Shown in pieces: positions 1-13,060 of a stretch of DNA of 64,000 bases (position 1 is its first letter; every line of letters starts with the position of its first letter). The stretch spans positions 7,158,772 to 7,222,771 of the forward strand of contig BDGG01000002.1 of NCBI GenBank assembly GCA_001949185.1, read 5' to 3'. The notes under the pieces are model-generated. The model made no database searches and was not told the origin of the DNA. It was given only the letters and a program-made list of their open reading frames with translations. Source of the DNA: Ramazzottius varieornatus. Taxonomy: Eukaryota; Tardigrada; Eutardigrada; Parachela; Ramazzottiidae. The position numbers and the translations under genes were made by a program.

Positions 1-29
1 GAAATTTTTTCGTAGTGTTCACTCTGTAA

Positions 30-1850
<1,821 letters not shown>

Positions 1851-2342
1851 AGACTCACCGACAAACGTCGACTTCTTACTGCGACTATTTATACAATATT
1901 TTGCTTTCATTTCAAACTCATTTTCTACTAACTCGCGATGGCATTTCAGTTGCGGCGATGATGACTGCGTGAAGTCAGAATTGATGGTTTCTGAGGTTGG
2001 CTAATTTTATCTGTTTCTGTTCGCGAAGAAGCTCATTCAGTGTGACATATCTAAAGTCAAAGAACGCATGGCGCATGTTGAGCCAGTTGCATTGCTCCAA
2101 ATCTTCCGCTCTCAGCAGAAGCTTCCATGATGACGAACCGATGCGGGTGCGACGGTCGCTTTACGCCTAGGTCATTATTTTGTTGCCTTGAAAGCTCTTG
2201 GCCAACAATGAAAAGTCTCCATAAAGCAGCATGTCTCTCGTAAAAAGTATTTTAAAGTACCGCAGAAAAAAACTCTGGTGGCTCGGTGGAAGAACTTTTG
2301 CCTCATTTATTGGTCTTCGCGCAGTCAGTTGGAACTGACACG
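1851..2342. other. intergenic, MCM6 to glycine-rich gene 1
   Basis: I see no coding exon or repeat here. It should contain the MCM6 3' end and the promoter of the first glycine-rich gene. No clear TATA box was recognised. Confidence 0.5.
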
Positions 2343-2926
2343 ATGAAGCTAGCTTCTGTGGTCGGCCTGACACTCACGACCGTTATCGGTAAGTTTTTCA
2401 AGATTCCGACTCTGCAGCTTCCCTCAGGTCGAGTAACCTGCGCATATTTTTGCAGTGACGGTGTCTGGTCAATACGAAGGTGGAGGAGGTTACGGCGGTG
2501 GCGGTGATAGTTACGGTGGAAGCTACGGTGGCTCTTCGGGCGGTTATGACGGATCGGGACGCGGCTATGGGGGAGGTGGCGGTGGTGGCTATGGAGGAGG
2601 TGGTTCGTATGGTGGAGGCTTCTACGGTGAGTACATCCTTGTTGGAGAATTGTCTTTTTCTGTGCCATGGTTTGAACATAACCAATGGATTTCAGGCGGC
2701 CACGGCTATGGCGGAGACATCAGTTTGATCGGCTATCCTATGCCTTACTTCGGCTTCCCCTTCCTTGGTAGGTTAAAACTCGATATCAAAGAAAACTGCG
2801 GAGTTTATGTTAATACGGTTGGTTTCAGGCTATCCATTCTTCCCGGGCTTGATCGGTCCTTGGGGATTCGGAGGATTTGGCGGTTTCGGTGGTGGAGGTT
2901 TCGGCTTTGGAGGAGGTTTCGGATGA
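2343..2926 (+). CDS. secreted glycine-rich protein 1 (in-frame TGA before a Gly-rich tail)
   Basis: Small secreted glycine-rich protein. Exons are 2343-2388, 2456-2626, 2696-2767 and 2829-2926, all joined by phase-1 introns. Exon 1 encodes a signal peptide (MKLASVVGLTLTTVI). Exon 2 is an array of GGY, GGS and GGGG units. The last two exons carry aromatic GYP motifs (GYPMPYFGFPF, GYPFFPG) and FGG repeats. The frame stops at TGA 2924-2926, but the same frame continues through 20 more Gly, Phe and Tyr codons to a second TGA at 2987-2989. This suggests a recent GGA-to-TGA change, readthrough, or a sequence error. Proteins of this style occur in nematode cuticle, eggshell or secretions, and nothing here decides which. 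It is the first of four same-strand relatives. The ATG choice rests on the signal peptide and the good donor after it. Confidence 0.8.
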
Positions 2927-2989
2927 TTTGGTGGCGGTGACTTCGGAGGAGGAGGTTACGGTGGAGGTGGTGGCGCTGGTTATGGCTGA

Positions 2990-4073
2990 AAGCAGACATC
3001 GTTGAGCGAAATCTACGCCTGCAGTTGTGATTTTCCGTTGTTTTGACAGTATTGCTGATCTGAAAGTTTCCTTTATGCTGTAATTTTGACTATCCTTTAC
3101 CGTGTTTGTCTCCTCATGTCAGCGTATCCCATCACTGTTAGTTTTGTCGTAAGATCTCTTTTATCAGTTTGAAGACGTACTGCTTTTGCGGAACGAGCAC
3201 TGCGGATAGAAGCAGCGAATCTAGCTATACTTCAGATAATTAGAGCTCGATGAAACACGCACAAAGGGAAAGTTTGGAGCGGTAAAAAGTTTGAAACAAG
3301 GGTTTCCGAAACGGCGGCACGGAAGTCCGCACGTACGTCGGCAGCTCACCCCAATGAACTGTCTGGCAGTTTTCTACGTTGAATTCTCATTTTGCCGTCT
3401 TTTTCGCCTGTTCCAAACTTTGTACTGCTCCAAACTTTCGCTTCGCGCGTGTTCGTTTTCTAGGAATTTACAGTAGCTCCACGACCAGACGCACAATTTC
3501 ATTCGCTTTCATCTATTAGAAAAATCAAACGTTAGATATCGGTCATCGACTGGACAAGCGTTGATTCCTCAGTGTATGTTATGGTGGAGGACGACCCGAG
3601 GAACATCTCGGGAGGCTCAAGTGACCTGAAAGTAGCTATTGTTTCATGCGCTCCAATGGGTCGTGGCGCAGAGATACAGAAGATCACGTGGACAGCTTTT
3701 CAGTCCCATCATTAGTTAAATTGTTATAGAGCATGCCTGTTTCGGCTGTTTGAAAAGGTCGTCGGGAATTTGGTGAAAAGAAGCAAGCTTGAGAACTTAG
3801 CCTGGAGATTAGTGCGCCGGTAAATAGAGCGGGGACCATTGATCGATCGTAATACCTGTTTTAATGAAGTGATTCTTGCTAGCAATACTAATACTGTAAT
3901 ACAATGCCGTCTCTGCGTTCGAAGATCCACTTGAAGATGCTGCAAACTGCAACGAATACATTAAAGAAGAGCGAAAGTTTGCCAAACCAAAAAACGTCAC
4001 CGCGTGTTATGATCGAGATATTTCTTCAAGAACTTGTACCACGCCCTCTTCCTCTCCAAATTCCCAGTGTGGA
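2990..4073. other. intergenic between glycine-rich genes 1 and 2
   Basis: No supported exon. Short open frames on both strands have no recognisable domain, signal peptide or splice context. Confidence 0.5.
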
Positions 4074-4559
4074 ATGGCTCGACTACCATCCGCCGCATCC
4101 TGCTTGACTGTTTTTGGATGGATCCTACAGTCTGTGGTTTACGGATACAGCCAGGATGCTTATAGTGGAGGAACAGCAGCTGCCTATGGAAATGCACCGT
4201 CTCCCTCGGGAGGATATGGCGGTGGAGGTTCGAGGTACTCCGGGTCTAGTTCGGGATACGGAGGCGGCGACTATGGATCTGGTGCAAGTTCGGGCTCCGG
4301 TTACGGGGGCGGAAGTAGCAGCGGAGGTGGCAAAGGGATTATCACTGGCTACGATATCATGACGAAGGATGCCAAAGAGATAGACTATGAGCAAGTACGG
4401 AAACAGGCACTGCTGGGCTATCCCATTCTGGGAGGGCTGTATCCGGCTGTCGGGTACCCCGTCATACCTGCGTTCTTCGGCTGGGGATGGCCCTTTATTT
4501 ATGGAGGATACGGAGGCTTAGGTCCTTTTTATGGCGCACAGGGATATGGAAAGAAATAA
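4074..4559 (+). CDS. secreted glycine-rich protein 2 (single exon)
   Basis: Intronless 161-residue protein. Residues 1-24 look like a signal peptide ending near VVYG. A Gly/Ser/Tyr repeat region (GGYGGGGSRYSG, GYGGGDYG and similar) covers roughly residues 45-85. It is followed by a non-repetitive segment with ITGYDIMTKDAKEIDYEQ, and then an aromatic tail with repeated GYP motifs (GYPILGG, GYPVIP) and GWGWPFIYGG. The tail resembles the GYP/GFP tails of glycine-rich proteins 1, 3 and 4, but the introns those genes have are absent here, so it may be an intron-loss or retroposed member. The function is unknown; a structural extracellular role is inferred from composition only. Confidence 0.8.
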   Translation: MARLPSAASCLTVFGWILQSVVYGYSQDAYSGGTAAAYGNAPSPSGGYGGGGSRYSGSSSGYGGGDYGSGASSGSGYGGGSSSGGGKGIITGYDIMTKDAKEIDYEQVRKQALLGYPILGGLYPAVGYPVIPAFFGWGWPFIYGGYGGLGPFYGAQGYGKK

Positions 4560-5149
4560 CTTCCTGTTTGAGACGGAAAACGTCCTTCGGCTGTACCTAT
4601 GGATGAAAGCTGGCTTTCTCCATATCATTCGTCATATAATTTCCTTTGAGGAATATCACTTGACTGTCCTTTCGCATGTTCAGATATTTTCATCTAGTTT
4701 TTTTATGAAGCGCAGTGCGCGCCTTATCTTCGAGACCTACAGGTTCGTGGTCTGAGTTCCCATGTCGCTGCGAGATGAAGTGCAAGGGAGTCGTTTTTAC
4801 TGTAAACGCCGGTCACTGTAACGTGAGACTTCACTGCGGACGTCGTCCACTCTGGAAACGGTTTGAACCCTGTGGCAATTAGTTCTGGGAATGAGTTCAA
4901 CGGATATCTTGTAGAGAAAGATGCCATGCTACTGGGTAGAGTGAAAGAATACATCATCCGATGTACCAAATCTCACACCATTAAGAGATCGGCGAATGTC
5001 AGTTTTTCCGCGCCTGATAGCTTTTGATGGCTCCAAGCATCCTCATAAAGTCAATAAGATCGCGATGACTATAAACAAGAACTCTGTCGAAGAGTATCAA
5101 GCAATCGCTCTTACTTTCGGAACACTTTCACCTGATCGCGTCAGCCATC
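4560..5149. other. intergenic between glycine-rich genes 2 and 3
   Basis: Nothing recognisable. A long open frame runs through from 4996 into the next gene, but its 4996-5149 part has no family resemblance. Confidence 0.45.
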
Positions 5150-5917
5150 ATGGAGACCTCGCTGTTGCTTCGCAGGAAATGCTTCAGCCGGAATTTTTCC
5201 GCGCTGAGCTTCTGTTGCTTGATAGTGATTATATCAGGTGTGTAGATTCGTATTCTCTATTGGCCTCGCTGTTATGTTTTTTTCCATTATCTTGGTATGC
5301 TGAAACAAGGAATTTATATTCGCTTATCTTATTTGCAGAAGTCCATGCTCAATATGGTGGCGGATATAGTGGCATGGGAGGAGGGTCCTACGGGGGAGCC
5401 TACGGTGGTAGTTCGTACGGTGGATCATCTGGAGGTTCCTATGGAGGGTCGTCAGGAGGCTATGGAGGTGGTTATGGAGGAAGTTACGGCGGTTCTTACG
5501 GACAGGATGATGGTTACTATACCTATGCCAGTAGACCAAACTCCAACGGGGTCTATCCTACTCGGAATGGACTCGGTTACAGCACAAACGATGGATATGC
5601 CGCGGCCGCCTACTTGGGAGGATCAAGTTACGGTAGTACTCGCAACGTAGCTTCCGTCTTCCCTTCTCGTCCCTTCTATGTCGGCGGAATCTACTTCCCA
5701 CCAGTTTGGTCTTATGGTAAGTTTCCCTACTTAAGTCTTACTCACTGTAGGCTTCACTTGAAAATTCCACTTGGTTCTTGCAGGGTTCCCAGGAGCTCCA
5801 AGAATCCCATTCTATGGAGGAGGACTGGGTTATGGTGGATTTGGTGGCGGCGGATTAGCAGGTGGCGGCGGTGGTTATGGTGGTGGTTATGGTGGCGGTA
5901 GCGGGTACGGACGTTAA
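5150..5917 (+). CDS. secreted glycine-rich protein 3
   Basis: Three exons, 5150-5237, 5339-5716 and 5784-5917, encode 199 residues. Exon 1 gives a signal peptide (METSLLLRRK then SFCCLIVIIS), with predicted cleavage near VHAQ at the start of exon 2. Exon 2 begins with GGYSGMGGGSYGG-type repeats and then a non-repetitive YTYASRPNSNGVYPTRNG region with a poly-Ala run. Exon 3 carries GFPGAPRIPFYGGG and a Gly/Tyr tail ending SGYGR. Both introns are phase 1, and the last splits the Gly codon just before a [F/Y]P motif, exactly as in glycine-rich proteins 1 and 4. I chose the ATG at 5150 because it gives a signal sequence and a correct donor. A longer frame from 4996 is open but would lack one. Confidence 0.8.
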
Positions 5918-6673
5918 ACGTGAATTGCGCCAACACCTGCATTATCACTTAATTCTCTTGTCTGTGATTGATTTCGTTTTCCCTTTTTCTGAGTCGAAAA
6001 TTCATCATAATGCTGGTCATTTTTAAGTTAGAGTGATGAACTAGGGTAGATTTTTTGCCTGAACTCTTCTTTAGACAACAAATCTAGTGGCTTTGTGTTA
6101 CTTTGTGAGAGGATTTGAACAATCCGCGCATGGCTGGCTCCATGACGCCGTTGCTTTGAAGGACTACGGTGAGTGTTAAAAAGACATACTGTGATGCTTC
6201 ATGAACTTCGCGAAGTATGTCATCATACGCGCGCAATATCCCTTAAGGGGTTAGTGGGGTGAAGTTTTCGGACCGGGGTTCAACTGCACGCGTATGATGA
6301 CGTAATGCACGAAGTTCATGAAGCATTACAGTATTCTCGGAGCGAGACTAATCAACAGCGGGCGGTAGAGAATCTGCTATTCAACAGAACAAACTTTCAC
6401 GCATAGTTTATTTGAAGATAGTTTTTGAAAATCTCGATGGCCCAAATAATTCACCTGAAGAACAACTAATCATGAGTAAGGTTCTTCAAGAACCAGGCCA
6501 TCGTGAAAGCACTTCGAGTGATCAGCGGCCATTCTTCCGTCGAACTGCCCGCGGTAACTTCTTATAGCTTCGTTCTCAGACCTTACTCTGTTGGTAATGA
6601 GCTCAATCTCACGTCGCTCAAGTTCGAGTTCAAGTTTACTTCGCAGTTGGTCCTTGGATCGCCATAGTAAAAA
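5918..6673. other. intergenic with a 149 bp foldback
   Basis: No gene is seen. The stretch contains the foldback at 6186-6334, annotated separately. Confidence 0.5.
6186..6334. mobile_element. 149 bp foldback (MITE-like), family 3
   Basis: Inverted arms of about 47 bp (6186-6232 and 6288-6334) begin ATACTG and end CAGTAT. They share ATGCTTCATGAACTTCG and CATCATACGCG, with a few mismatches. The centre of about 55 bp is GC-rich and unique. Only this copy is seen in the window. The form suggests a non-autonomous transposon; target duplication is not clear. Confidence 0.6.
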
Positions 6674-7339
6674 ATGATTACCTCCTTCCAGTTTTCCGTC
6701 GTCTCTTTGGCGTGGTTTTTCGCTTTGGTTGCTATAGCTTATGGACAATACGGAGCCAGTAGTTATGGAGGAGCATCTTCCAGCTCCGGGTATGGTGGCG
6801 GTGGAAGCTACGGTTCAGGTGGTGGCTATGGTGGAGGCGGAAGTGGCGGTTATGGTGGTGGAGGAGACGGCTACAACAGTGGTGCAGGATATGGTGCTGG
6901 TAATTATAACGGAGGTTTTGGCCATGGCGGATATGGAGGATTCGGTGGATTAAGTGGTCTTGGTGGATTTGGTGAGTAAAACTTGGCAGAGTGGAGCAAG
7001 AGTCCATTTGGGACGCGGGTAAATGAACGCCGGCCCCAGATCGCGCGCTATCCAGATGCCATCTCCATTGGCGCAAGCCTTTATTGGTATTGGCTGGAAG
7101 AGTGCGTCACTTAGAAAGGCAATGTCCCTTACAAGATTCTCCTACCTTCAGGGTTTCCCGGTGCCAGTGTTGGCTTCGGTTTTGGAAGCTTCTTATATCC
7201 CTGGCTCTGGCCGAACTACTACGGATTTGGATACAACAAAGGCTTCGGTTTCGGAATTGGTGGTGGCGGTATTGCAGCTGATGGATATACACCCGGAAGT
7301 GGTGGCTCCTACGGCTCGAGTGGATCATATGGCAGATAG
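6674..7339 (+). CDS. secreted glycine-rich protein 4
   Basis: Two exons, 6674-6971 and 7152-7339, encode 161 residues. The N-terminus MITSFQFSVVSLAWFFALVA is a signal peptide with likely cleavage near AYGQ. Next come GGY, GGGG and SGGYGG repeats, then FGG and LGG units. Exon 2 starts within GFGFPGASVG and continues with aromatic LYPWLWPNYYGFGYN, closing with GSYGSSGSYGR. The single intron is phase 1, in the Gly codon directly before FP, matching the last intron of glycine-rich genes 1 and 3. The intron is long for this locus (180 bp) because it carries a diverged copy of the foldback repeat. The C-terminal SYGR resembles the SGYGR end of protein 3. Confidence 0.82.
7050..7130. repeat. foldback repeat copy (diverged)
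   Basis: Lies in the intron of glycine-rich gene 4. Recognisable by CATTGGCGCAAGC...GAGTGCGTCACTTAG. Confidence 0.6.
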
Positions 7340-7510
7340 CACTAACAGCAGCCTTCGCAGAAAAAGCAGTCTTTTGAGTCCTTTGATTTTTATTTTGTCT
7401 GAAGTTCCAAAAAGTCGGATAAAGTTTCAGGTAATAATTTAATCTCTACATTGAAAATCGATTCGCCATATCAAGATTCACAGCAAACTTTTGTTCGGAC
7501 AAGGAAAATA

Positions 7511-9399
7511 TCACGTCTGGAGTTCCATGCCTCTGCATCCAGAAGCGGGCTGGCAGATATAGAAGGTTGCTTTTCCGGCATATGTCTCCTATATATGAAC
7601 GAAGAGTACGGACAAATTTGAAACAGCCAGATGTGAATATTGAAAGGGAACCCTGCTTTACCCTCATAACATCGATTGCTTTATGTAATCCGCTACTCTT
7701 GACAAGCGTGACTGTGCAACCTCCAAATCCACCTCCTGTCATCCGGGAACCGTAAACTTCCGGTACCGTCTGAGCAGCCGCAACCAGTTGGTCCAGTTCA
7801 GGTGTTGAAATTTCGAAATCGTCTCTAAGAAAAGCAGCACTGATAAATGGGAAGGTGATCTCACCCAAGTCCTGTCAGAAGTGACGCATGTTGTCATTGT
7901 TGTTGGATGAGTGCGTACGCCACTGGGGAAATGACCTGGGCGAGTTCATTTGCTAGACGTTCTAAATGACCCACAAAAACTTCCAAATGTTTTACCTCAT
8001 CGACACATGGCTTTCATTCATCAGTCTTCCTACTTCCGTGTAGTTCTTGGCTTTCAGCGCTTCAGCTGCTTCTTTGGTCCGCCGAATCTCCGTCACGACA
8101 TGCCGTACTCTCCGAAACATTTCTTCGTCCATGTCTTTCTGCCTTTCCTTTAGTCTCTTCATATCTAGTTCTCTAAGGCTTGGAAGACCGAACAGCTTGG
8201 CTGCATTGACACAGCTAGCCTTCCGGGTGGGGTACTCGCTGCCTGTCAGCTTGTGCTTGACATTGGAGTTGGTGATAAGTATGACCACTTCCGGGTCGTC
8301 CAATGGGACAAACTCAGTTTCCAGTGAGCGGCAGTCTAACAGCATCGCAGTCCCAGGCTTCCCAAGGCAGGATATCATTTGGTCCATGATACCTTCGTAC
8401 AACCAATCAACGTCAAACTTTTGATAAGGAAGAAGACATCGTTAGAAGTTCTAGACTTTTTCACTTACCGCAAGGCATATGAGCAAACTGGTGCTCCGCC
8501 GTCTGACAGGCTTTGGCAACATTCCGATAGCTAAAATGATAAAATCAGTCTTTCAATTGAATATTCCATCGTACACTGTACGGTTATTGGTAAGTACCTA
8601 AAGTTTTTGGTAAGGTATTTGTACGTACTTTATATGGAGCATTTGCTTGGTCATTGCGGCTAGGAACATGTAGGTCGCCACCTCCAAGGATGCTGAGCTG
8701 GACAGTCCTCCGCCGATAGGCACCGACGTTGTAATCAAGGCTTCAAATGGCTGGATCACACCCAGCTGGCCTAATCAGTCAGCTCGCATCGTTAATTTGC
8801 CAAACCACATGCGTCCGGAAGTTAGCAAACTATACAGTACGTGCGGTATTTACCGTTGAAATTAGCCACAACTCCTTTCACGTAATTGGCCCATCCCGCT
8901 GACTTCGCCGTCGGTGGTTTGGGTCGTGCTTCGATTACCTCTTCCTTCGGATCGCCTACTTGATCTGACAATGTCGCAACTCGGGACGGACCAGGGGTGA
9001 GCTTCGGTGAACCAACGACGACTGTGACGTTCGGAAGGGCCTGAAAAACACAACCAAGATGTCTACGATATCAGCAGAATCCAACACACAGAAATTTACT
9101 TACAACGGGAAGAACGTAGCCATCATTGTAGTCTGAAGAAAAAACAGAAGAACCTCGCTTCAACAATTTGTTTACTCCCTGGTGCGACCAAGCATGCCGA
9201 ACAGGCGTCGTGGATGATCGATATCATGTAGAGCTGTAAACATACCGGTGTGTTCCCCAATCAGATTTACCCGTCCTGGGGCAATTCCGCAGTATTCAGC
9301 TGGTCGCCCAAATTTCTTCAGAAAAGCTGCCTTCGCTTGCTCAATAAGACTGTCTACTTCCGGGGCAGTCACGACGTCCGAATGACCGTCCTTCGCCAT
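7511..9399 (-). CDS. GALK1: galactokinase
   Basis: Cytosolic GHMP kinase that phosphorylates D-galactose in the Leloir pathway. Eight exons on the minus strand: 9399-9246, 9132-9104, 9040-8854, 8770-8629, 8530-8469, 8392-7996, 7824-7662 and 7588-7511. They join in frame to 403 residues, close to the human 392. All family signatures are present: substrate motif [13 protein letters not shown] split across exons 1-2, phosphate-binding [15 protein letters not shown] in exon 4, GIMDQ in exon 6, and MTGGGFGGC in exon 7. The C-terminus [15 protein letters not shown] matches the FYLSQAADG region of animal enzymes. Exon 2 is only 29 bp. About 40 residues between VLPV and GWANYVKG are less conserved and Pro/Ser rich. 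A foldback copy lies in the sixth intron. A possible poly(A) signal (TTTATT on the plus strand) sits at 7389-7394. Confidence 0.95.
7866..7965. repeat. foldback repeat copy
   Basis: Lies in the galactokinase intron 7825-7995. It has arms AAGTGACGCATG and GTACGCCACTGG and the tail GTTCATTTGCTAGACG. Confidence 0.7.
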
Positions 9400-10138
9400 T
9401 GCGACAAGCCACCTGTGATATCATAGAAACCAAGAAAAAAATATCAGCGAAAGCAACTTGGTTTGTTCATCCAGGTAACCGTGTTGTAGTCCTCGGTATC
9501 GGGTATCAACAGCGGTAAGATGGATTAAGTGACAGTATTTCCGCAGGAAACGTGGACCGTGACGTTATCATTTGGCAAAAACAATTATGGCTAGATCGTT
9601 GCTGCGTCAGCTGCCGCCGTTGGGCTTCTCAGCAGCATGGTATAGGTTTACGCGTACGCAAACTGCTATTTCCAGACCGTCGTTATTTTATGGAGAACTA
9701 TCCAATGACAGAGATACTTGAGCGTCTAACTACGTCTTTGGGCAGGACGAGGAACTCTAGCTAGCTGCTCAGCCAGATTGACGGCGTACTGTCTGTTTCA
9801 GAACAAGTATCACGCACTATTACGTAATGAAGAACTTCTAGCCATTGAGTTTTCGTACTACAAGTAGTCTATAAAACCTAGCCGAAGCGAAGGCTGAATT
9901 ATAGCACACGGCACTAATTAACCTTTTCTATACTGTGCTCTTTGTGTTCAGCCCGCTGGGAAGGGGACGCATACGGAAGCGCTAACAACGCAAGGTGGAA
10001 CATCACGTGAATACAATGTCACCCATTGCATGCACTTGAAGGTTTTCTTGTTGAGTCCTTCAACGTCTATGAAGACGGTTACGCCTCATAAGGTTCACAA
10101 GCCGCAGGGAATCAAACGTCTAGGAAGCTCCACATTCT
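9400..10138. other. intergenic, upstream of GALK and downstream of WDR18
   Basis: No exon is supported. A TATAAAA string occurs at about 9869, but no plus-strand gene follows nearby, so I do not call it a promoter. Confidence 0.45.
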
Positions 10139-12375
10139 CTAGACCTTATGGACCTTGAGGAGGTTCTCTCGAGCGAAGCCGTAGAGTTCCTCGTTGACGG
10201 TCTTTAGAGCCTGAAGAGCGGCGTCCTTAGCCTGCAACTGATCAAACAGTTCGGCTTCTCTTTCCAGTGCTTCGTCCAGCCTAGCCTGCATTTCCGGTTG
10301 CACTGAAAGAGCATGGGTTTCCGCTTCCGGCTGTTCGCTAAACCGTGACGCCAATGCTGACGAGATACCCTACAAAGTAATAAATACTTCATGCACTATT
10401 CTTAAAGATTTCCTCGCTTAATTGAGTGACGAACCGTGGCGGAGAACTGTGAATCCGAGAAACCATCTCTTTTGTCAGAGCTATCTCCAACTAACTGCCG
10501 CTGAAGAGGAACCAGTGGCCGAGACAGCATCAGATTCTTCTTGCTAAAGACCGACTCTGGGTGCGGACATCGCAAGAGGTTCGTCACTGGACCTGCGAAC
10601 GAACCCCATTAACTATCAATTCTGGAAAAATTCGGACCATTAACAGTGCGATTGGGGCGGCTTTGCATCCGGGACGTGGGCAAGTGAACTGAAACGGGTC
10701 GCTATCTCAACTAGCGCACGTTTCCATTGCTACTAGCTGAAGTTGTGCGCTACTTGGGAAAACGATCTGGTTTATCATCAGCCCACGTCCCATTATGTGT
10801 CTACCTTTCTCGTTTGTTTGGAACACTGTCTTACCTTTGAATTGCAGAACTCTGACGCAAACTCTGCTTTTGACTTGCCATATGCGCACCGTATTATCAT
10901 CTGATCCCGTGACCAGCAAGCTTCCATCCGTGTTGAATTGTAAACAGCGAACTGTCTTCCTGCATGCAGATATAAGCTTAGCAGCGTTCAGAAACCGCAA
11001 GGGACTCAAATGACAGTTTAATTAGCGCAAGAAAAATTATGGCTCTTACGTGTGGCCGGAAAACTGGTGACGCTGATTCCAGTCATTCTCTGACATAATC
11101 TGAGGAAATGCCGATCTGGCTTCCTGTACAAAACCAAGACACGTTGCCTCTGCTGTGATCTCATTAGCCTATATCCGTTCTGGTACCGAGTTATAATTCC
11201 ATACCTCAGTTATCAGAGGCAGGCGGTAAACCATGCCACTGTCGTCCGATATGGCCAAGTTAGTAGCTGAAAGATTTCCGGTCAGAGCGACCAGAGGCTT
11301 CCGGAACAGGAAGGTCCCCAAAGGTCCCTGACTAGCAGACAGCGTTTCGTACACCTATATACGATGAGACAAACCTCGAACAACCTGTAATAATAGCCCA
11401 CACGGGAAATCTGGGCCTTACCCGGCAGGCGTGATCCGATCCGACCAGAGCCATCAAAGATAGTCCGCAGTCGCTACCAGCAAACACAACGTCTTCAATG
11501 CGGCCTTGGGTAGAAACGACTTGGGGTGAGCTTGATGCTCCCATCGTGAACACCCTACAATTAACAGGAACGACGAGGTTAATTGCAGGCTCTCAAACTA
11601 GATGCAGTTCGAAGGAAATAGTTGAGGACAACTACGACGAACTTACTCTGCCGTTTTCCAAACGAGAACCATGCCATCTTGACCAGCACTCACGAAGAAC
11701 CTCCCTTCTGTACTGAAAGCGAGACGGCTCACTGGAGAGTAATGCCGCGAAAGGACGGCGAGGAAATCACCTGTGGAAATCTAATACACGTTCAACAAAA
11801 CGAAATGTTAGTATCATTTTTCGGCGTAGTTTTGTCCATCGGCTCGGATAAACAGATTCACCTCGTAAACATGGATCTTATTCATTATCGCTACAACAAG
11901 GATGGATCCGTCAGGACTGATTGCTAGTGCGCTCGTAGTGGAAGGTATGAGTAGAGGTGGCTGGACAGGTGTCTACAGAATACAGAACATGTAAGTCAAC
12001 GTCAACCGGAAGTGTCCAAAACTACATGGAGTATTCCGCGAAGATACATTACCGGCTGGTTCAGAGGCCATACGCTAATCCACGGTTTCCTCAGCGCTCC
12101 TCCAGCGATGTAGGTATTACCAATAAAATCCAGCGTCCTGAAGGACACGAAGCTATTCCGGTATGTGTATACCTTCTGGCAGGACTGAGAAGAGATGCTC
12201 CAGCATTCAATCGCAGAGAGCTTGTCGGCGCCTTCTTCCGGCTGTGCACTAACCATGAAAAGATCCTTGCCGTTTAGAATTCCCTGTAAAACATCCTTGC
12301 GCGTAAGCCAGAAGCATCTCTCATTAGACACACTGCTGCACTTACGGTGATTTCATCGCTCTGTAGCGCATCCAT
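10139..12375 (-). CDS. WDR18: WD40 protein WDR18/Ipi3 (PRO-1-like), 60S ribosome assembly
   Basis: WDR18/Ipi3 is part of the Rix1 (PELP1-TEX10-WDR18) complex, which matures pre-60S particles in the nucleolus and nucleoplasm. Ten minus-strand exons: 12375-12346, 12283-12053, 11972-11862, 11780-11647, 11554-11422, 11354-11205, 11123-11050, 10959-10835, 10592-10435 and 10369-10139, giving 458 residues. WD units are visible as GNTYIAGG...ISVWPL, SPDGSILVVAIMNKIHVYE, FVSAGQDGMVLVWK and LLVTGSDDNTVRIWQVKS. The STGDFLAVLSRHY segment and the C-terminal coiled coil (ELFDQLQAKDAALQALKTVN, ELYGFARENLLKV) are the specific match to WDR18. The donor of exon 9 (GTTCGT) is weak and the first coding exon is short, so those two ends are the least certain. 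The gene is arranged head-to-head with the RSL1D1 gene. Confidence 0.88.
10690..10795. repeat. foldback repeat copy
   Basis: Lies in the WDR18 intron 10593-10834. It has arms CAACTAGCGCACG and TGTGCGCTACTTGGG, followed by AAAACGATCTGG. Confidence 0.75.
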
Positions 12376-13060
12376 CCTTCACGAGCTTCTGTCTCGATGG
12401 TCATCCGGGATATCCGATTACTCCAGTCCTACGGCAAGCAATCAACACCATCAGGTAGACAGCTATCTGACAAACGAGGAAAGTATCTGAGATAGTGCAT
12501 CAAGCGACGAGAATCCCGGACTTCCTGACAAGTCGAACGGAAATAATCAAACAGCCAGCGCAGGGAAAAGCTGCAAAAGCACGACAGCTGATGCCTGATG
12601 GACGTTATTGCGAAATACTACTGTAGCAGAATTTAACAATAAGTCAATAACAGTACAGCTTTTGAAATCTGCCATATTTCTCGAGGTCGGTCCAGACGAT
12701 CCGACTTGTCCAGATTCAACTAAAACCGTAACTCCGTGTGTCTGCCTTGCAGCTCGTTTCGGCGACGGCATTGTGGATCGGTCCGGCTTCGTATGGATCG
12801 GCTGGCCACGGGTGTCGCAGTTTCTGCATGCCGCTGTACCAGTTTTGTGTGCGATTTATATTTTATTGCTCGATTTTGGCTTGTGGCTCTGTGCTCGTTG
12901 GATTTTGTGACTCTGTCCCCACTTGCGATTCCCGATCGTCTCCTGCTCAAATCTTCCCGGCTGACGACTGATCGAAAACTTCAGTACTTCTTAGGGTAGC
13001 TTCTACAGTATCAGCCGAGGATACACCGGAGTCGTTTGCTTGCCGGAAAGCGCAGATAAT
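12376..13060. promoter_or_regulatory. shared upstream region of WDR18 (-) and RSL1D1 (+)
   Basis: 685 bp separate the two divergent start codons. No exon, TATA box or repeat is recognised. By position it should hold both promoters, possibly a bidirectional one. Confidence 0.45.

Noticed and set aside
7446..7868. Continuous 140-codon open frame at the galactokinase 3' end
   Set aside because: It reads through an intron. Splicing 7662 to 7588 restores the conserved galactokinase C-terminus.
9869..9876. TATAAAA-like string upstream of GALK on the plus strand
   Set aside because: Wrong strand for GALK and no plus-strand gene starts nearby.
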